64,000 bases of DNA from Silene conica. Lineage: Eukaryota; Streptophyta; Magnoliopsida; Caryophyllales; Caryophyllaceae. Within the stretch, counting starts at the first letter, position 1. Each line of letters opens with the position of its first letter. Below the pieces are notes generated by a model. That model did not search any database, was not told where the DNA came from, and was given only the letters and a program-made list of their open reading frames with translations. This document shows, piece by piece, positions 12,703 to 24,200 of this stretch. A program made the translations under genes and the position numbers. The DNA lies in NCBI GenBank assembly GCA_029255685.2, contig CM055314.2:1382399-1446398 (forward strand). Reading direction: 5' to 3'.

Positions 12703-15324
12703 TCAGCGCCTTCTGGGTCCAGGAATGTTCTGCATCTGTACAAGCTGCTCAAGAGATACCAAAGACCATTGTCCCTGAACTTGTGCTAAAACCTTCTGAT
12801 TTAAAGAGTCCACGACTACACTCACGCTTCCAAAGCTGTACACTTGATGATGATTGTGTAATCTTCCAGGTTTAGGTGTAAACAACAACCCATGCTCCTG
12901 TGCATAAGCCTCTATAACTTCCTTCAAGCTCATTTCAGGCACACCATCTGCAGCAGCAGCTTGCTGTTGAGCAAGTCCGGCTTTTATCTGAGCCTCAAAT
13001 TGTCTCTGCTCACGGGCCCTTAGGAAGCTTATGTTTTCTTTCACACCAGGCTGCACCACCTCCAAGCCTTCCACAGCACGGTTCATCATATCAAGGCCAA
13101 CATTGAGTTGGTGACGGACACGCTCATTAGCCAAAAGTTCAGATGGGATAAGCTCTTTCCATCCAAGATACCATTGCATTACCTCCTCAAAGTTCGGACT
13201 CGAACATAGCCAATGATATAGAACTTGATGCCATTTGCTGAAGAAGTGAATCTCCAATAAGCTGACCATGTGATGAATGGGCACAGCCGAAGCCCACGTC
13301 ATGACCGCATAAAACTGATCAAGCTTCTGATTCGCAGGATTAACCTGGAATTCCTGCATAACAGCTATCAATTTAGGAAGAATGGACCTGACAATAAGTT
13401 GTTCCCAACTGGCAGCATCAAATACTGTCTTCCAGGGTGATAGAATGGTGTAGGCAGACGTATCACCGGGATGCCAATGTTGGAGGGCATTTCCTAATGT
13501 CACACGGATGGCCTGATAGAGACTTTCCAATTTCTGTCCAAGTAGCGGAAGCCAAGGATGAATCCAAACATGAATTGGAATCGTTTCCCGAAGAGGGTCC
13601 CAGGATTTTACAGCTTCAGACAACTTAGGCATCACAATCATATCAAGTAGAGACTGAAGTACTGACGATGGTAGCAACTTTTCCCATAACTCTAGGAAAC
13701 GAAGCATAGGTTCCGGATCTCTAGCTTGCCATGTGTTTATACCAGCAATTCTGACTGCAGGAAATACAACTTCATTGACCAACTGAGAATAAGGGGCAGC
13801 TGCATCCTCAAATATCTCATGTTGTTCATCTTCTTGTAATAAGCTCTTCCACAATGTTATCACATCAACTCCATATGATGGGTTTTGTAGAGGATCCCAT
13901 CCTTGGAATACTCGAATCAACAAAGGAAGTGCATATGAACATGCGATACAAGACAAGTTACATATCTTGTACTCCTGGACATACATCCTCTGCAATTCTG
14001 CCACAAACTTTGCAAGAATTTCCAAAGTTAATCTTCCTGAAATATGCTCCTCCTCAACAGTATCCAAAACCTTCAAAACTTCTTCCATGTTATCGATCTG
14101 CTTCTTTTCCTGTGTTGCCTTCTTTTGAAGCATTTCCTTCTCCATCTGAAGCACTACTACAGACTCCTTCTGATTACTCAAATCCTTGTCTAACTTTTGT
14201 ATATCAAGCTCTATTAAGTCCACTAGCAATCTGATGTTGTGCTGCAGCTCAGGCATGGGTACATCACTTTCCCTAGCCTTCTCCTCAGCATTCAGGTTCT
14301 CTAGATTCGTCAAAACTCGAACCTGGGGACCTCTCATATCAACTACCTTTTGAAGTACCAATGGTGGTCCTTCTGCCTCTGCCTTCATAGCCAGCAACTC
14401 ATCTGGGGTAATTATATTTACCCTCTCCTTATTACGCGTACGAGCTTGCTTCTTCCAAAGATTTTCCGGCTTCTTAACTGAAACTAACTTTGCCTTTGCT
14501 TCAATCTGTTGAGATATATCCACCACTTTCGGCACGCTCTTGCTCTCCTCATAGTCATTAAAACCCATCCCCATATTCTTCGGCCTTAACTTTGCCTCAA
14601 TTGGGGCAACAATACCTTGTGCATTCCTTCCTAACCCACCACCCTTATACCCCATTTCCTTAAGCAACTTCCACCCAATACCTTTTGTATGCGCCTCAAA
14701 TCCCCCAACTCCGTCCCCCGAAGGTTCAACCCCTCTCCTTGCCTCTCCTAATTTTGACTTCCCACTTGCAGTACCCTCGCTTATCTTCGCCTTCTCCCTC
14801 CTTTTCTCCGCAGCCTCCTTAATCTTCTTCCCAAAAGCCGTAGGCAAAAACGCCTCCTCATCCTCAACCTTCTCCTCCCCTTCCCCCATCCCTAACCCCT
14901 TGCCCCCAAACCCTAACCCTAACCCTAACCCACCAGACCCCACTCCAGCACCCGAACCACTAGGAGCAAACCCTAGACCAGAACTGGATCCACTAGGAGT
15001 AAAACCCAGCCCAACACCCTCATTCTTTTCCTCTTTTTCCGCCTCCTCAGTAGGCGCAACAGAACCAATAGAAATGAAATTAACAGGTTTTGAATAATCC
15101 GCCTTTTTAACCAAGCCACCCTTCTTTCTCCTCTTCCTTTTGCCATCATCATCATAATCATCTGAATCAGAACTACCAGATGCAAAAACACCATACAAAA
15201 CATCATCTCTAGATTGAACCGTTTTATCTTTTCGCTTTTTGTAATAAAATTCACCTCCTATAAACTGCCCTCCTTCAAAATCTTTATCTAACCCAAACTT
15301 TTCCATTTCCTGATACTCATCCAT
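12703..15324 (-). CDS. STIPL1: Spliceosome-disassembly G-patch protein (TFIP11/NTR1/STIPL1)
   Basis: Intronless 873-codon frame, complete. Family members (human TFIP11, yeast Ntr1/Spp382, Arabidopsis STIPL1/NTR1) bind the DEAH helicase Prp43 and release the lariat intron from the spliceosome in the nucleus. The N-terminal TFP11 block DEYQEMEKFGLDKDFEGGQF is followed by an acidic/basic stretch (about residues 50-70), a Gly-rich linker (100-150), the G-patch (about 211-257; GIGWKLLKEMGYKGGGLG), a Lys/Glu coiled coil (about 375-425) and the GCFC-like helical C-terminal half. Length and order match plant orthologues. The start at 15324 precedes the conserved N-terminus directly. The Gly-Leu linker is encoded by telomere-like repeats (see findings). 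No signs of decay. Confidence 0.95.
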   Translation of the reverse strand: MDEYQEMEKFGLDKDFEGGQFIGGEFYYKKRKDKTVQSRDDVLYGVFASGSSDSDDYDDDGKRKRRKKGGLVKKADYSKPVNFISIGSVAPTEEAEKEEKNEGVGLGFTPSGSSSGLGFAPSGSGAGVGSGGLGLGLGFGGKGLGMGEGEEKVEDEEAFLPTAFGKKIKEAAEKRREKAKISEGTASGKSKLGEARRGVEPSGDGVGGFEAHTKGIGWKLLKEMGYKGGGLGRNAQGIVAPIEAKLRPKNMGMGFNDYEESKSVPKVVDISQQIEAKAKLVSVKKPENLWKKQARTRNKERVNIITPDELLAMKAEAEGPPLVLQKVVDMRGPQVRVLTNLENLNAEEKARESDVPMPELQHNIRLLVDLIELDIQKLDKDLSNQKESVVVLQMEKEMLQKKATQEKKQIDNMEEVLKVLDTVEEEHISGRLTLEILAKFVAELQRMYVQEYKICNLSCIACSYALPLLIRVFQGWDPLQNPSYGVDVITLWKSLLQEDEQHEIFEDAAAPYSQLVNEVVFPAVRIAGINTWQARDPEPMLRFLELWEKLLPSSVLQSLLDMIVMPKLSEAVKSWDPLRETIPIHVWIHPWLPLLGQKLESLYQAIRVTLGNALQHWHPGDTSAYTILSPWKTVFDAASWEQLIVRSILPKLIAVMQEFQVNPANQKLDQFYAVMTWASAVPIHHMVSLLEIHFFSKWHQVLYHWLCSSPNFEEVMQWYLGWKELIPSELLANERVRHQLNVGLDMMNRAVEGLEVVQPGVKENISFLRAREQRQFEAQIKAGLAQQQAAAADGVPEMSLKEVIEAYAQEHGLLFTPKPGRLHNHHQVYSFGSVSVVVDSLNQKVLAQVQGQWSLVSLEQLVQMQNIPGPRRR

Positions 15325-15954
15325 ATTCTAAATTCTAAATTCTAAATTCTAAAGCAGGGAAAAAATACGATGAAATTCACGAATTAAAGAGAGTAAAGAT
15401 ACGTCACCAGAAAATTAGGGTTTTCGGTGCCTCAGGTATGCCGATGAATTGGACAAATTGACGAATTTCGAGCTCCAACTTCAGAAACAAAAGCTCCAAA
15501 CCGCCATAAATAACTGAATCGATGAGAATGATCAATTACTAGGGTTAATTGAAGTAATTTAATCAAAGAAAAGGGTTTTAGTGGACAGTTTAATTGAGAA
15601 TTTGATACGAGTAAGGAGGAATTGGAGGTTAAAAGTAAAGGCAAATTGAAAACTGCGCATTTAGTGCATTACAATAGAGTCTTAATCACTAGACTAAGAC
15701 ATCTTCAATATAAAAGCTAAACGTTATTGCTAATACGTGTTTTCATGAAATTTTTCAAAAAAAACCAAACAAAAACATTTATTTGTGTAACTCGATTAAG
15801 CTAGCGCCACTCGACCGAGCTGCCATCACTCCACCGAGTTACCATCCCTCGGCCGAGTTCCTCGTTTTTTCTCAGTCTTTGTGGCTAGACGGTCTACGTT
15901 TTAACTTTTAAGGACCAAGGTATAAAGTTGGGTCTTGAAACCCGAGTCTTACGG
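15325..15954. other. STIPL1-like 5' flank
   Basis: Probable 5' UTR and promoter of the minus-strand gene. AATTAGGGTTTT near 15412 contains a telo-box-like motif common in promoters of plant growth genes. No other gene seen. Confidence 0.4.
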
Positions 15955-16753
15955 GGTATTTGTTCGCTTATGAAGATACAGTTATATCTTGGCAGTCAGT
16001 GAAGCAAACAATCGTTTTCACATCTACAAATTATTCTGAATTATTATTGACAATATATGAAGCAAGTCATGAATTTCTTTAACTAAGGTCTATGATATAT
16101 CATATTCAGTATTCATGTGGACTTCATTCTCGTCAACGGTATTATATGAAGACAATGATGACTGCATTGCACAACTGAAGGAAGGCTTTCTTAAGAGAGA
16201 TCGAAAGAAGCACATCAGTCTGAAATTCTTCTTCACACATGATCTACAGAAACAAGGTGAAATAGACATATAACAAGTACGCTCAAACGACGATGTAACG
16301 GATCTCTTCACCAAAGCATTACGTACTTCAACATTCAAAAAATTGGTTTTTAAGATTGAATGCGTCGATTAAAGGATCTAGAAGCAACGATCCTTAGCTT
16401 GCCATTATCCGTGTGGGGACGTCATTATTGAATATACCAAATTATACTCATTTTTCTTCGTCAAAGTTTTGTCCCAAAGGGTTTTCCTTGTCAAGCTTTT
16501 AACGAGGCAACATAAAATATGTTCAACAATATTTTGAATTTCTAGTCTACTATTATTTGAATAAATGTTTTGATACAAGGGTTATAGGGGGAGTGTTGTA
16601 AATATAAAAAGAATGATAAATATATTAAGGCAAATATTTCTTATAAGTTAAATGTCATTGTATGATTTGTATCCAAGCCCATAAATACAGAGGATTTGTC
16701 ATATGTTCCTAACCCATTCGATTAAGAAATACATTTTCCCCCTTACTAATTCA
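15955..16753 (+). mobile_element. Ty1/copia 3' remnant with LTR
   Basis: Translation gives the copia RNase H end in broken frames: VISWQSVKQTIVF (about 15980), then YEDNDDCIAQLKEGFLKRDR and KKHISLKFFFTHDLQKQGEI (16145-16270), an in-frame stop, and DVTDLFTKALRTSTFKKLV (about 16295-16350). A purine tract (ATAGGGGGA, about 16584-16592) precedes TGTTGTAAAT, the likely LTR start at 16594; the LTR probably ends near 16753. The 5' part is missing. Inactive. Confidence 0.8.
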
Positions 16754-16889
16754 TAACAAGTTTGAAGTAATAAGCTTAAAAAATAAACATATGCTCAAAA
16801 CTAATTTGAGGCCGTACATACAATGTACGATTGTTTTTCTCAACTAAGCAACAAGACCGGATTACAAGATCAACAAATACAACAAAGAG

Positions 16890-17090
16890 TCTTGCTGAAA
16901 ACGAATACTATCCGTCACGCTGAAGACGGATAGTATCCCTCTCACAAGAAGGCAAGTGGGAGAATAAGTGGGTTAAATGGAGCACTTTATGGGTCGTCCC
17001 ACTAACATTTTGTGAGAGGGACACTATCCGTCTTCAGCTTGGGACGGATAACGGATAGTTCGTCTTCAATGAGAGTTTGTGCAAATAGAA
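16890..17090. mobile_element. MITE-like inverted-repeat element
   Basis: CTATCCGTC, GAAGACGGATAGT and TCCCTCTCACAA on the left are mirrored by TTGTGAGAGGGA and ACTATCCGTCTTCAGC on the right. About 200 bp, non-coding; resembles the CGTCACAAGCTTGCGACGG family elsewhere in the window but is a distinct subtype. Confidence 0.55.
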
Positions 17091-17196
17091 TTCCCCCCAA
17101 AAGTAAGGTCCGGGAATGACTTATGGGAAAATGCTATCATCTCTTCTGCAGGTATGATATTCCAGATGATGGGCGTGGTTCAGGCAGAATGGCCCG

Positions 17197-20100
17197 CTAC
17201 AAAGGCTCCGAGACCAGATACTTGATCAAGGGCGCGACCACGGCTACGCTTAAACTGTTCCCGAGCAATGCGTAACTGTAGGGAGTTAATAGCACACTTG
17301 TTATTCGGGTTTATAAAACAAATACAGCACTCCTTCAATGGCTCGGACACTGTTAAGGTGTCGGATACAACGATATATTATCAACTTATCAGAAACGGGG
17401 ACCCACTTCTGAACCGGGGATCTATGTTACTCCGACACTTCTAATTTCCTCGCCTACCCGTGTCCGACACTCGACACTCGGACATGGGTATGACACATGG
17501 ACACCTCGTATTAGACCAAAATGTACATATTTTTCAATAAAATAGCCGAGACCGACACTTGGACACGTACCCGTGTAGGGTACTTCTAAACGAGTCTGAG
17601 TAACATCGCCGGGGATACAGGGGTGGGGACATGTCTTTCAGCAAGAAATATTACCTATAAGTGTTCAAAGTTAAAGTGTAACACAGATGTTTGAGAGAGA
17701 AGGCTCAAACACATCATACATCGTCTTTTCCTCTACTCTCATTATGTACGCCTTCCCTTGTGTCGTTGCTAAGGGAAGCTTGGAGTACGGATTTAATTCT
17801 TATACCTTGAGTTTTAAGGATTAATTTTATTCTTTGTAAGGATTAATTTAGCACATAGTATCATAAAAAAAAACATTTATTGCATAAAACATACCGCTGT
17901 CTAATGCTTATATGATCAGGGAAGCCGAATTCCTTTGGGAAAGAATGCAGATTAGCCACCTACAAATATGTAAAAATAATCGACTTGTCAATCGACAAAA
18001 TCCAGGAACAAGAAACCAAAAGGAGGGGTAGAGTAAAACAACAACAACAACATCAGAGCCTTAGTCCCAAAATATTTTGGGGTCGGCTGACATGAATCAT
18101 CCTTTGGAACCGTCCAGGGTGAACTGTCATCTCGACAAAAGAAAAAAATAAATGAGAAAGAAAACATACCTCCCTCGGGGTAAAATATCTGAGACCCTGC
18201 TTTTCCAACGGAGATGCCTTACCTTTCAACTCTGGCTGCATACAGAAATAGATCTTAGTAAGGAGATATAGATCGACGTCTGACACCCAGTTGCTCACTT
18301 GTCACATACGATGAATAACTGACAATCTAACTTACCGGCTTAACCAACCCATTGATCTAATAGTTCAAACATAGTGTTAATCTTTCATCCAATCAGAATT
18401 TATAGGTTAATGTTAAATAAGAAAACATGTACACAGTATCAAAGATTAAGTTGTTAGTTATGCACTTATGCAGGTTTCGGAAAGTCTAGTTCAAGACGGT
18501 CTTCAGCACGTAAAACTATCAGAATATTACTTTCTACACTCCGTCGTGGTCAATTGTTTAGAACATCCACTTTAGGTCGCCTCGCTCATTTGTTAACCTT
18601 TCCGTTTTGGGTTAACATAACTATCCTGGATAGCAATCTGCCAGCCACAGCCAGAAACCTCCAACAAGTCCTCAGCAGCCAAAGATTTCGGACAAGAAAA
18701 CAGAATGAGAGGAAATGAAGATCGGTATACCGAAAATATAGATGGATATTTTAAGGTGTTAAAAATAGGGATGGAGATAGATAGGGTGATGGAAAGAGAT
18801 ATGGAGATATGGCGGTATCAAGAAATTGAAGTGGTGAGTGTAATGAACTGAAGACAGATGTCCATACTGAGATACAGATCGTGCAAGGTGGTCTTGGAGA
18901 GGGTAAATGGGTATTTTTCAGCCTCATCTTGGTCTTCGTGTCAAAACCAGAGAGGGGGAGGGAAGGAGGGAGGAAGCGGAGGAAGTAACATAATAAAGCA
19001 AAACCAGATAGAATTACTACAAATATACTATTACTGTAAGACAAGAAGAAAGTTTGTTGGGTATGACATGAATTAAGAGTATAAGAGCCATATTCCAAAA
19101 CAAATAGTGTGTCAGAAAACTTACTTGTATTGTGGCCAAAAGGGAGCCAGTGCCCTTGACATATCGATAATAACTCTTTGTAAAACAACAACATCGCTTC
19201 GAATCCGCGTACACAATATCTTTAATGATGCAAGCAAAACAACATGACAGACAAGTTTTGCTTTTGTTTTCTTTTTCTGCGCAAAATTGTCACCTACTAC
19301 GGTTGACAGCCATAAAAAAAGGATACCCATTGCACTTCCCCATCTGTCTATTAAGCTTAAGGGAACAAGATACTGATCCACAGAGCAGCCATCAGACCCA
19401 ACTTTTGGATCCCCTCTTTGTACAAAATCAGATAAAGAATGAGAATGTTCTGCCTCATTCAGACAGTTAGACTCTATTTCCTTCTGCTTGATGTGACATT
19501 CAAATTCAAGAAACTTCTGAATTGGCTCACAAGACATGATCGTGCTATCCCAATCCAATGCCGAAGGTTCTGGTGAATTGCTCGGAAATTCGTCATCTTG
19601 ATCCAACAATGGGATTGGGGTGTAAAGTAGCTGATTGTTAAATCTTGGATATTTGAAACGTATAGGTTTTCTCTTTGCCTACAATGACATGCAACCAAAA
19701 GACAGATTAGAATACAGCCCTTAAATCAAACTTAAAAAGGTAAGACAAAATACTTTACTACATCCTCCACTTTCTTATATGTCTTTATCGCGTTTCGAGA
19801 CACTTAAATCTTCAATGTCTCTCAAAATATAAGAATAAATCACATAATACTTTACTAAAAGCTTTTTTCCGTTCCAAATCTACTGGTATAAGTTTCACAT
19901 TTTTGCCGTTTTTTGGCAAAATTGATAGTTAAACCACTGCTTCAAAAACAAAAGCCATCATACAAAAGAAAAATAGAGGGAGTTGTAAAGACTGCCTGAT
20001 CATGTCAACAAGGTTCGTCTATCTTAATAGCGTAGTAAATATATAGCTGAACAAGCCACCAAGCATAGACAGACCGCCCAGAAGGTCTAATAAATCATTC

Positions 20101-22911
20101 CAATTTCCAGCATGCCAGCATCATCTTACATTACATAACGCTAATGAGATTTTCCCTTTTTTCCACATTATTATGATAGATACTACGCCTGCTTAAGATG
20201 CATAAAGACAATTGCTTGTTTCATGTCGAGGGGACAACAACACAACAAAGAATAAGCATACTAAAATCAATAAATCATCCAGCTACGCGCCTACACTCCA
20301 TATCAATCATGTTCAAAGTGACATCACTCTACAATCAAAACATTTCATCTTCCATGTTCAAGAAATTAGGAAAAACGTTGAACCAAATGACATGGGATGG
20401 AGTTTTTCCTACATCTAATTGTGTATTCAAGCTTATATGCAAGAAGGTGAATTTGTTTTTAACAAACGATATAGTGGCTGAACCTTTGGACAGCAGTTTA
20501 TTACGGTTATTGACGTATCATCCTGCCCTCCAAGTTTTAAAGTTATGTGCATGTGTGAGAAAGTGTTAAAGGAATAAAGTCAGTGTGTGTTTTCGGGGGG
20601 TCTGTCTCAACACGTCTATTTAAAACACAAATTAAAAGACAGGAACAGGAGTGGGTCATGGACAGAAAATTACCAAGCAAAAGTACCGCGGTCTCGAGTA
20701 TGGGACTTCAAACTGTAATGGGCTCAAAATGAACTCCTGAGTAACATAATTAGTTTCAGTCAATACCTCGATCATCTTGCTATGAGTATCAGATGTCTGA
20801 AAACAAAAGATTTAGAATCTTAGTAAGAGACAAACTTCAAAAGACGTCGATGTTAACATTCAAAAGTTAAGACTTACCTCAAACCCCACAACGTTTTCTA
20901 CAAAAAGCATGAGTGGAGGATGCGAAAGCTGGGGTATAAGCTCAAGAATGTTAAGGAAGGAAAATGCCCGGGCATCACTTGAGTCCTTTTGGAGACCTGC
21001 ATATTGATTGTTAGAAAATAGCCATCAAAACAAGAAAAAGCCAATGCATCGGATCAGTCAAAAATCTACCTTGCCTTGTATAAGGTTGGCATGGAGGAGA
21101 AAGAAGCCAAACATGTGCTTGATATTTATCCAGATCAGTAACAGTCAAGCTCTGAATGTTACCCTGCACAATCGAGTAGACTAGTATTTCACTACCACGG
21201 ATATCCAGCATCCCAAAAATTGCAATTAAGGAAATAGGGCCATAATGTAGAAAGAATAAAATTAAGAAGGGCATATGAATCATGAAGAGAAGTACATAAT
21301 GGGGGGGGGGGGAGGGGGGGGGGGGATTAATAGGATATTGTGCTTTCACCATTGGATCAGCTGAGATATGAACACCAAGTTTGCATTCATATTTATAATA
21401 ACCCAGGTGAGATGACTGCTTGTCACCCGGAAGACAAAATGTTGCACATGTCGGCAACACAACCATCACACTGAATGACGTTTCAAAGTCCCGAGGTGTT
21501 TAAAGAGCCTACATAATGGACCCCTTATATGAAATATTATAATGTATTACATAATTTACTTTTCGACACTATAATTATAAAAAGTAACTAAATTGATTTC
21601 CAAATTTTAAACATAATGTAACGGATGGGGGAGGCGGCCTAATCCTGGTTTATCCCTGTGTGCCCAGTACACACAGTTAAATGTACAAGCAAGAGTGTTT
21701 CACATGTACATAAAAATAGCAGTCAGCAGCATCCAGTACGTTAGTGAAAAATTGACGCCACCTTCATCTTCAATTTTAACCAAACATACACACTAAAGTC
21801 ACAGTGAATGAAAACCAATTACAGGTCTCCAGCTAACCACTTGAACAAGAGAATTCCAGCTTTATATTACTCGCAGTCACTGATGAAGCATTTGAACCAA
21901 TGGTTAGTGCAGTATGCAACTCGAAGCAGAATGAGGTTCCCGTCCCAGAACTAAATAATTACTAAGGTGTTGAATATCCAGTTTGAATCAATTATAAAAC
22001 TACATCCACCTTCCTACGTGATACGATTTTCCTTGTTTTACCTCTTGAGAGTAAAGATTCCGTATAGTGGCTCATTTTTTTTGGTGACGAGGGGTTTAAT
22101 CCCCGGGCCCATGCATTCCCGCACCACCACAAAGACCATGTAAACCACCCCTTCGGGGCTGCGGTGGCCAAGTGGCCATCACCCCAGCTCATAATCGAAC
22201 CTGAGCTCTCAACTCCTACATTTCTGCAAGCTTTAAGGTTTAAGCTCATTTACCACTGGACTAACGTCACTTGGTTATCCCGATTCATTAAAGGCACTAC
22301 AGAGGTTAGAGCAGTCCATCTTCAAGTAAGTTGAATTAGAGTGGACTAACAACAATGCCATCATCAGTGGCGGATTTAGGGTTTAGGGTTTAGGAGCACA
22401 CGTTACACGCCCGCTGGGAAATGAAAAACTCGCAAGTTTTAGTTAAAAATTTTGAATTTTTTTCGAGTTTCTCTTATACCATTACTTGATCGCCCCGCTG
22501 AAATTTTTCACCCCTAATGGCTCCGCAGCTTAATGGCATTATACACATCAGTAACCCTAACCCACATATGAATAAAAAATGATAGGCAATGAAACAAATA
22601 TAAACCCTAAAACTTGGAATTTGAGATGATTGATTAAATAAAAAAGGTACTTGAAAAGGGCGGTGTCCAAAATTATGTTGATAAACATGATTAGCAACAT
22701 CATTAATCTCGAAAGCTTCCACCACAGTTGCATTAACAGCAGCTATTTGCAGTGAGTATCTCTGTTTGAACCCACAAAAATAATAAAAATGTAAGAATTG
22801 CGATTTGAAGAAGAGACGGAAGGAGAGAAGGAGAAGGAGAAAGAGAGATGAGAGCAATACCATGCCGCCAACACCACTGTAGAATTCGAGGACTTTCAAG
22901 GGGTCCTCCAT
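17197..22911 (-). CDS. DNMT2: DNMT2 / TRDMT1 tRNA (cytosine-5) methyltransferase
   Basis: Methylates C38 of tRNA-Asp and related tRNAs using S-adenosylmethionine (family knowledge). Ten exons: 22861-22911, 22651-22761, 21070-21163, 20878-20996, 20674-20796, 19327-19678, 19125-19219, 18170-18235, 17895-17959, 17197-17275. They sum to 1155 bases, 384 residues plus stop, the usual family length. Motif I is [10 protein letters not shown] (residues 8-17); the catalytic motif [13 protein letters not shown] puts Cys at 79; motif [10 protein letters not shown] puts Glu at 119; both match the human numbering. The DNMT2 signature [20 protein letters not shown] is at about 290-309, and the C-terminal block [14 protein letters not shown] precedes the stop. 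All introns are GT-AG with consistent phases. The gene appears complete and functional; intron 2 holds a SINE and a long G run. Confidence 0.96.
17340..17660. repeat. Dispersed GTGTCCGACACTCG repeat in a DNMT2 intron
   Basis: Contains GTGTCCGACACTCGACACTC, ACACATGGACACCTC, AATAAAATAGCCGAG and GAGTCTGAGTAACAT. The same words in the same order recur at 39778-39945 in the Agenet-gene intron. Unclassified family. Confidence 0.7.
18038..18172 (+). repeat. Dispersed repeat with GCCTTAGTCCCAAAAT core, copy 2
   Basis: CAACAACAACAACATCAG then AGCCTTAGTCCCAAAATA and GGGGTCGGCTGACATGAATC, ending in a purine-rich stretch that runs up to the DNMT2 exon at 18170. Same orientation as copy 1 at 11090. Confidence 0.7.
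21301..21325 (+). other. Two 12-base G runs
   Basis: Twelve G, one A, twelve G in DNMT2 intron 2. On the gene's sense strand this is a C run. The exact length may reflect sequencing or assembly slippage. Confidence 0.9.
22072..22275 (-). mobile_element. tRNA-derived SINE in DNMT2 intron 2
   Basis: Minus-strand reading begins near CCAAGTGACGTTAGTCCAGT (box A-like TTAGTCCAGTGG), then box B GGTTCGATTAT about 45 bases on, an unrelated body with CCGGGGATTAAACCCC, and an A tract (T run at 22076-22082). Head, split promoter and A tail in this order are diagnostic of a SINE. A clear target duplication was not found. Confidence 0.75.
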
Positions 22912-23009
22912 TACTAACTTCCCAATTCTTTCACCTTTCTGTTTCTCCAACTTGTTTTTGTTTTGGAACAAGCTCTTTACTTTTTCAAATTCTCCCACCC
23001 GCATGGATA

Positions 23010-23400
23010 GCACGGACATTTCTCTTTAGAGTTTTACTCCGGACCGGCCCGGGCCGAAAGCGGGTTGGACCAACAAAAGGCAGTTCTGACACGGCACTAA
23101 AATAATGATGGGCTGGATTAAGAAAAGTCAGCCTTGAGCCCCCTGACCCAGCAGGCCAGCACTGTGGGGTTGTTAGTTGTGTTAGTGGGCTGAATTTGTG
23201 TTAATTGTGTTAGTGGACGGGCTGCATTTCACGCATGGACGTTGTTAGGTCTGGGCTGACAAAATCCGGCCCTGGCCCTGACCCTAATTGCTGTCGGGCT
23301 GGGTTGGTCAGCCCTGACCCAATATGAGTTAGAAAAATTTGGCCCATGTAACAAGGTTGGGTCAGGCCGGGTTGACCCGTTACGTTGTCCAACTCTACTT
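23010..23400. repeat. GC-rich GGGTTGG/GACCC dispersed repeat
   Basis: Upstream of DNMT2. Dense GGGTTGG, GGCCGGG, TGACCC words with long imperfect symmetry. Similar word use at 30340-30770 and 35805-36345. The ORFs across it are shadows. Confidence 0.5.
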
Positions 23401-23404
23401 CTCT

Positions 23405-23690
23405 TAATTAACCGTCCCGTGTCCGATACCCGACACTCGTTGGACACATGGGTGAACATATTATAGTTTAGACAAGGAATAAAATTTTAGAGAAGATCGA
23501 TTAGAAGATGAGTTTGTGTGGAAAATGAGAATTAGTTATAGTAAAGGTCGAATTGTATTTTTACTTGTTTAGATTTAGCTACAAATATATGATAAAGATA
23601 AAATTATACGTTATTTATAATTATAAAATATATATTTTATTATATTTAAATGACATGTCTCGTGTCCTAAATTTCATGGGATGTTATGTC
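23405..23690. repeat. Dispersed repeat, unoccupied relative of 8180-8580
   Basis: CCGTGTCCGATACCCGACAC, then ATAAAATTTTAGAGAAGATC, GATTAGAAGATGAGTTTG and AAATTATACGTTATTTATAA follow the same order as at 8210-8560, but without the nested MITE. Confidence 0.75.
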
Positions 23691-24064
23691 CCGTTCACGG
23701 GCACGGAATCTGTTTTGGTGCTACCTAGGCTACTACCACCGGGCACCGGCTACATGCCTTACATAGACGACTAGGCCCGACAAACGGGTTGAACCTTGAG
23801 TTGGATCAGAAATTCATATTGATTATTACGGCAACTGTAATGGTTTAGCTAATGGACTTGCTTGCAAATATGAAAAATTGTAAGTTAGTAGTTAAACCAT
23901 TATACTTTCACTTTTGGATTAGTGTAGATCAAACTACTAGCCCCATTAAGTTACTAGCTCAAATGAACCATACCAAAACAATTTGAGAATGAACAATTTT
24001 AGTTAGGGTTGTCAAAATATAAAGTATTTATTTTTAAATACGATTATGATTTTGTAAAATATCA

Positions 24065-24200
24065 TCATATTCACATTGTCTCGGGGTGACCGGTGATGAT
24101 GCAAGTTTGATTCTTTCTTACAACCTTTTCAATGAGGTTTGATCCCAAGTTCTTATGATGTTAAGCGAATGATTCTACCACTGAGCAACTAAACTTTTTT
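24065..24200 (-). mobile_element. tRNA-derived SINE fragment
   Basis: Minus strand: TAGTTGCTCAGTGGTAGAAT (box A) and GGGATCAAACCTC (box B) about 30 bases apart. Tail not delimited. The spacing resembles a tRNA but no acceptor stem pairs. Confidence 0.5.

Noticed and set aside
13854..14234. Plus-strand ORFs across 13437-15097
   Set aside because: Antisense shadows of the STIPL1-like reading frame.
18751..19214. Minus-strand ORFs overlapping DNMT2 exon 19125-19219
   Set aside because: They include the exon but read through its donor into intron; the spliced model fits the family much better.
20198..20569. Plus-strand ORF of 123 codons in a DNMT2 intron
   Set aside because: Low-complexity composition, no motif, antisense to a conserved gene.
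24065..24200. Possible tRNA gene on the minus strand
   Set aside because: Box A and box B words are present, but no acceptor or anticodon stem pairs; better read as a SINE.
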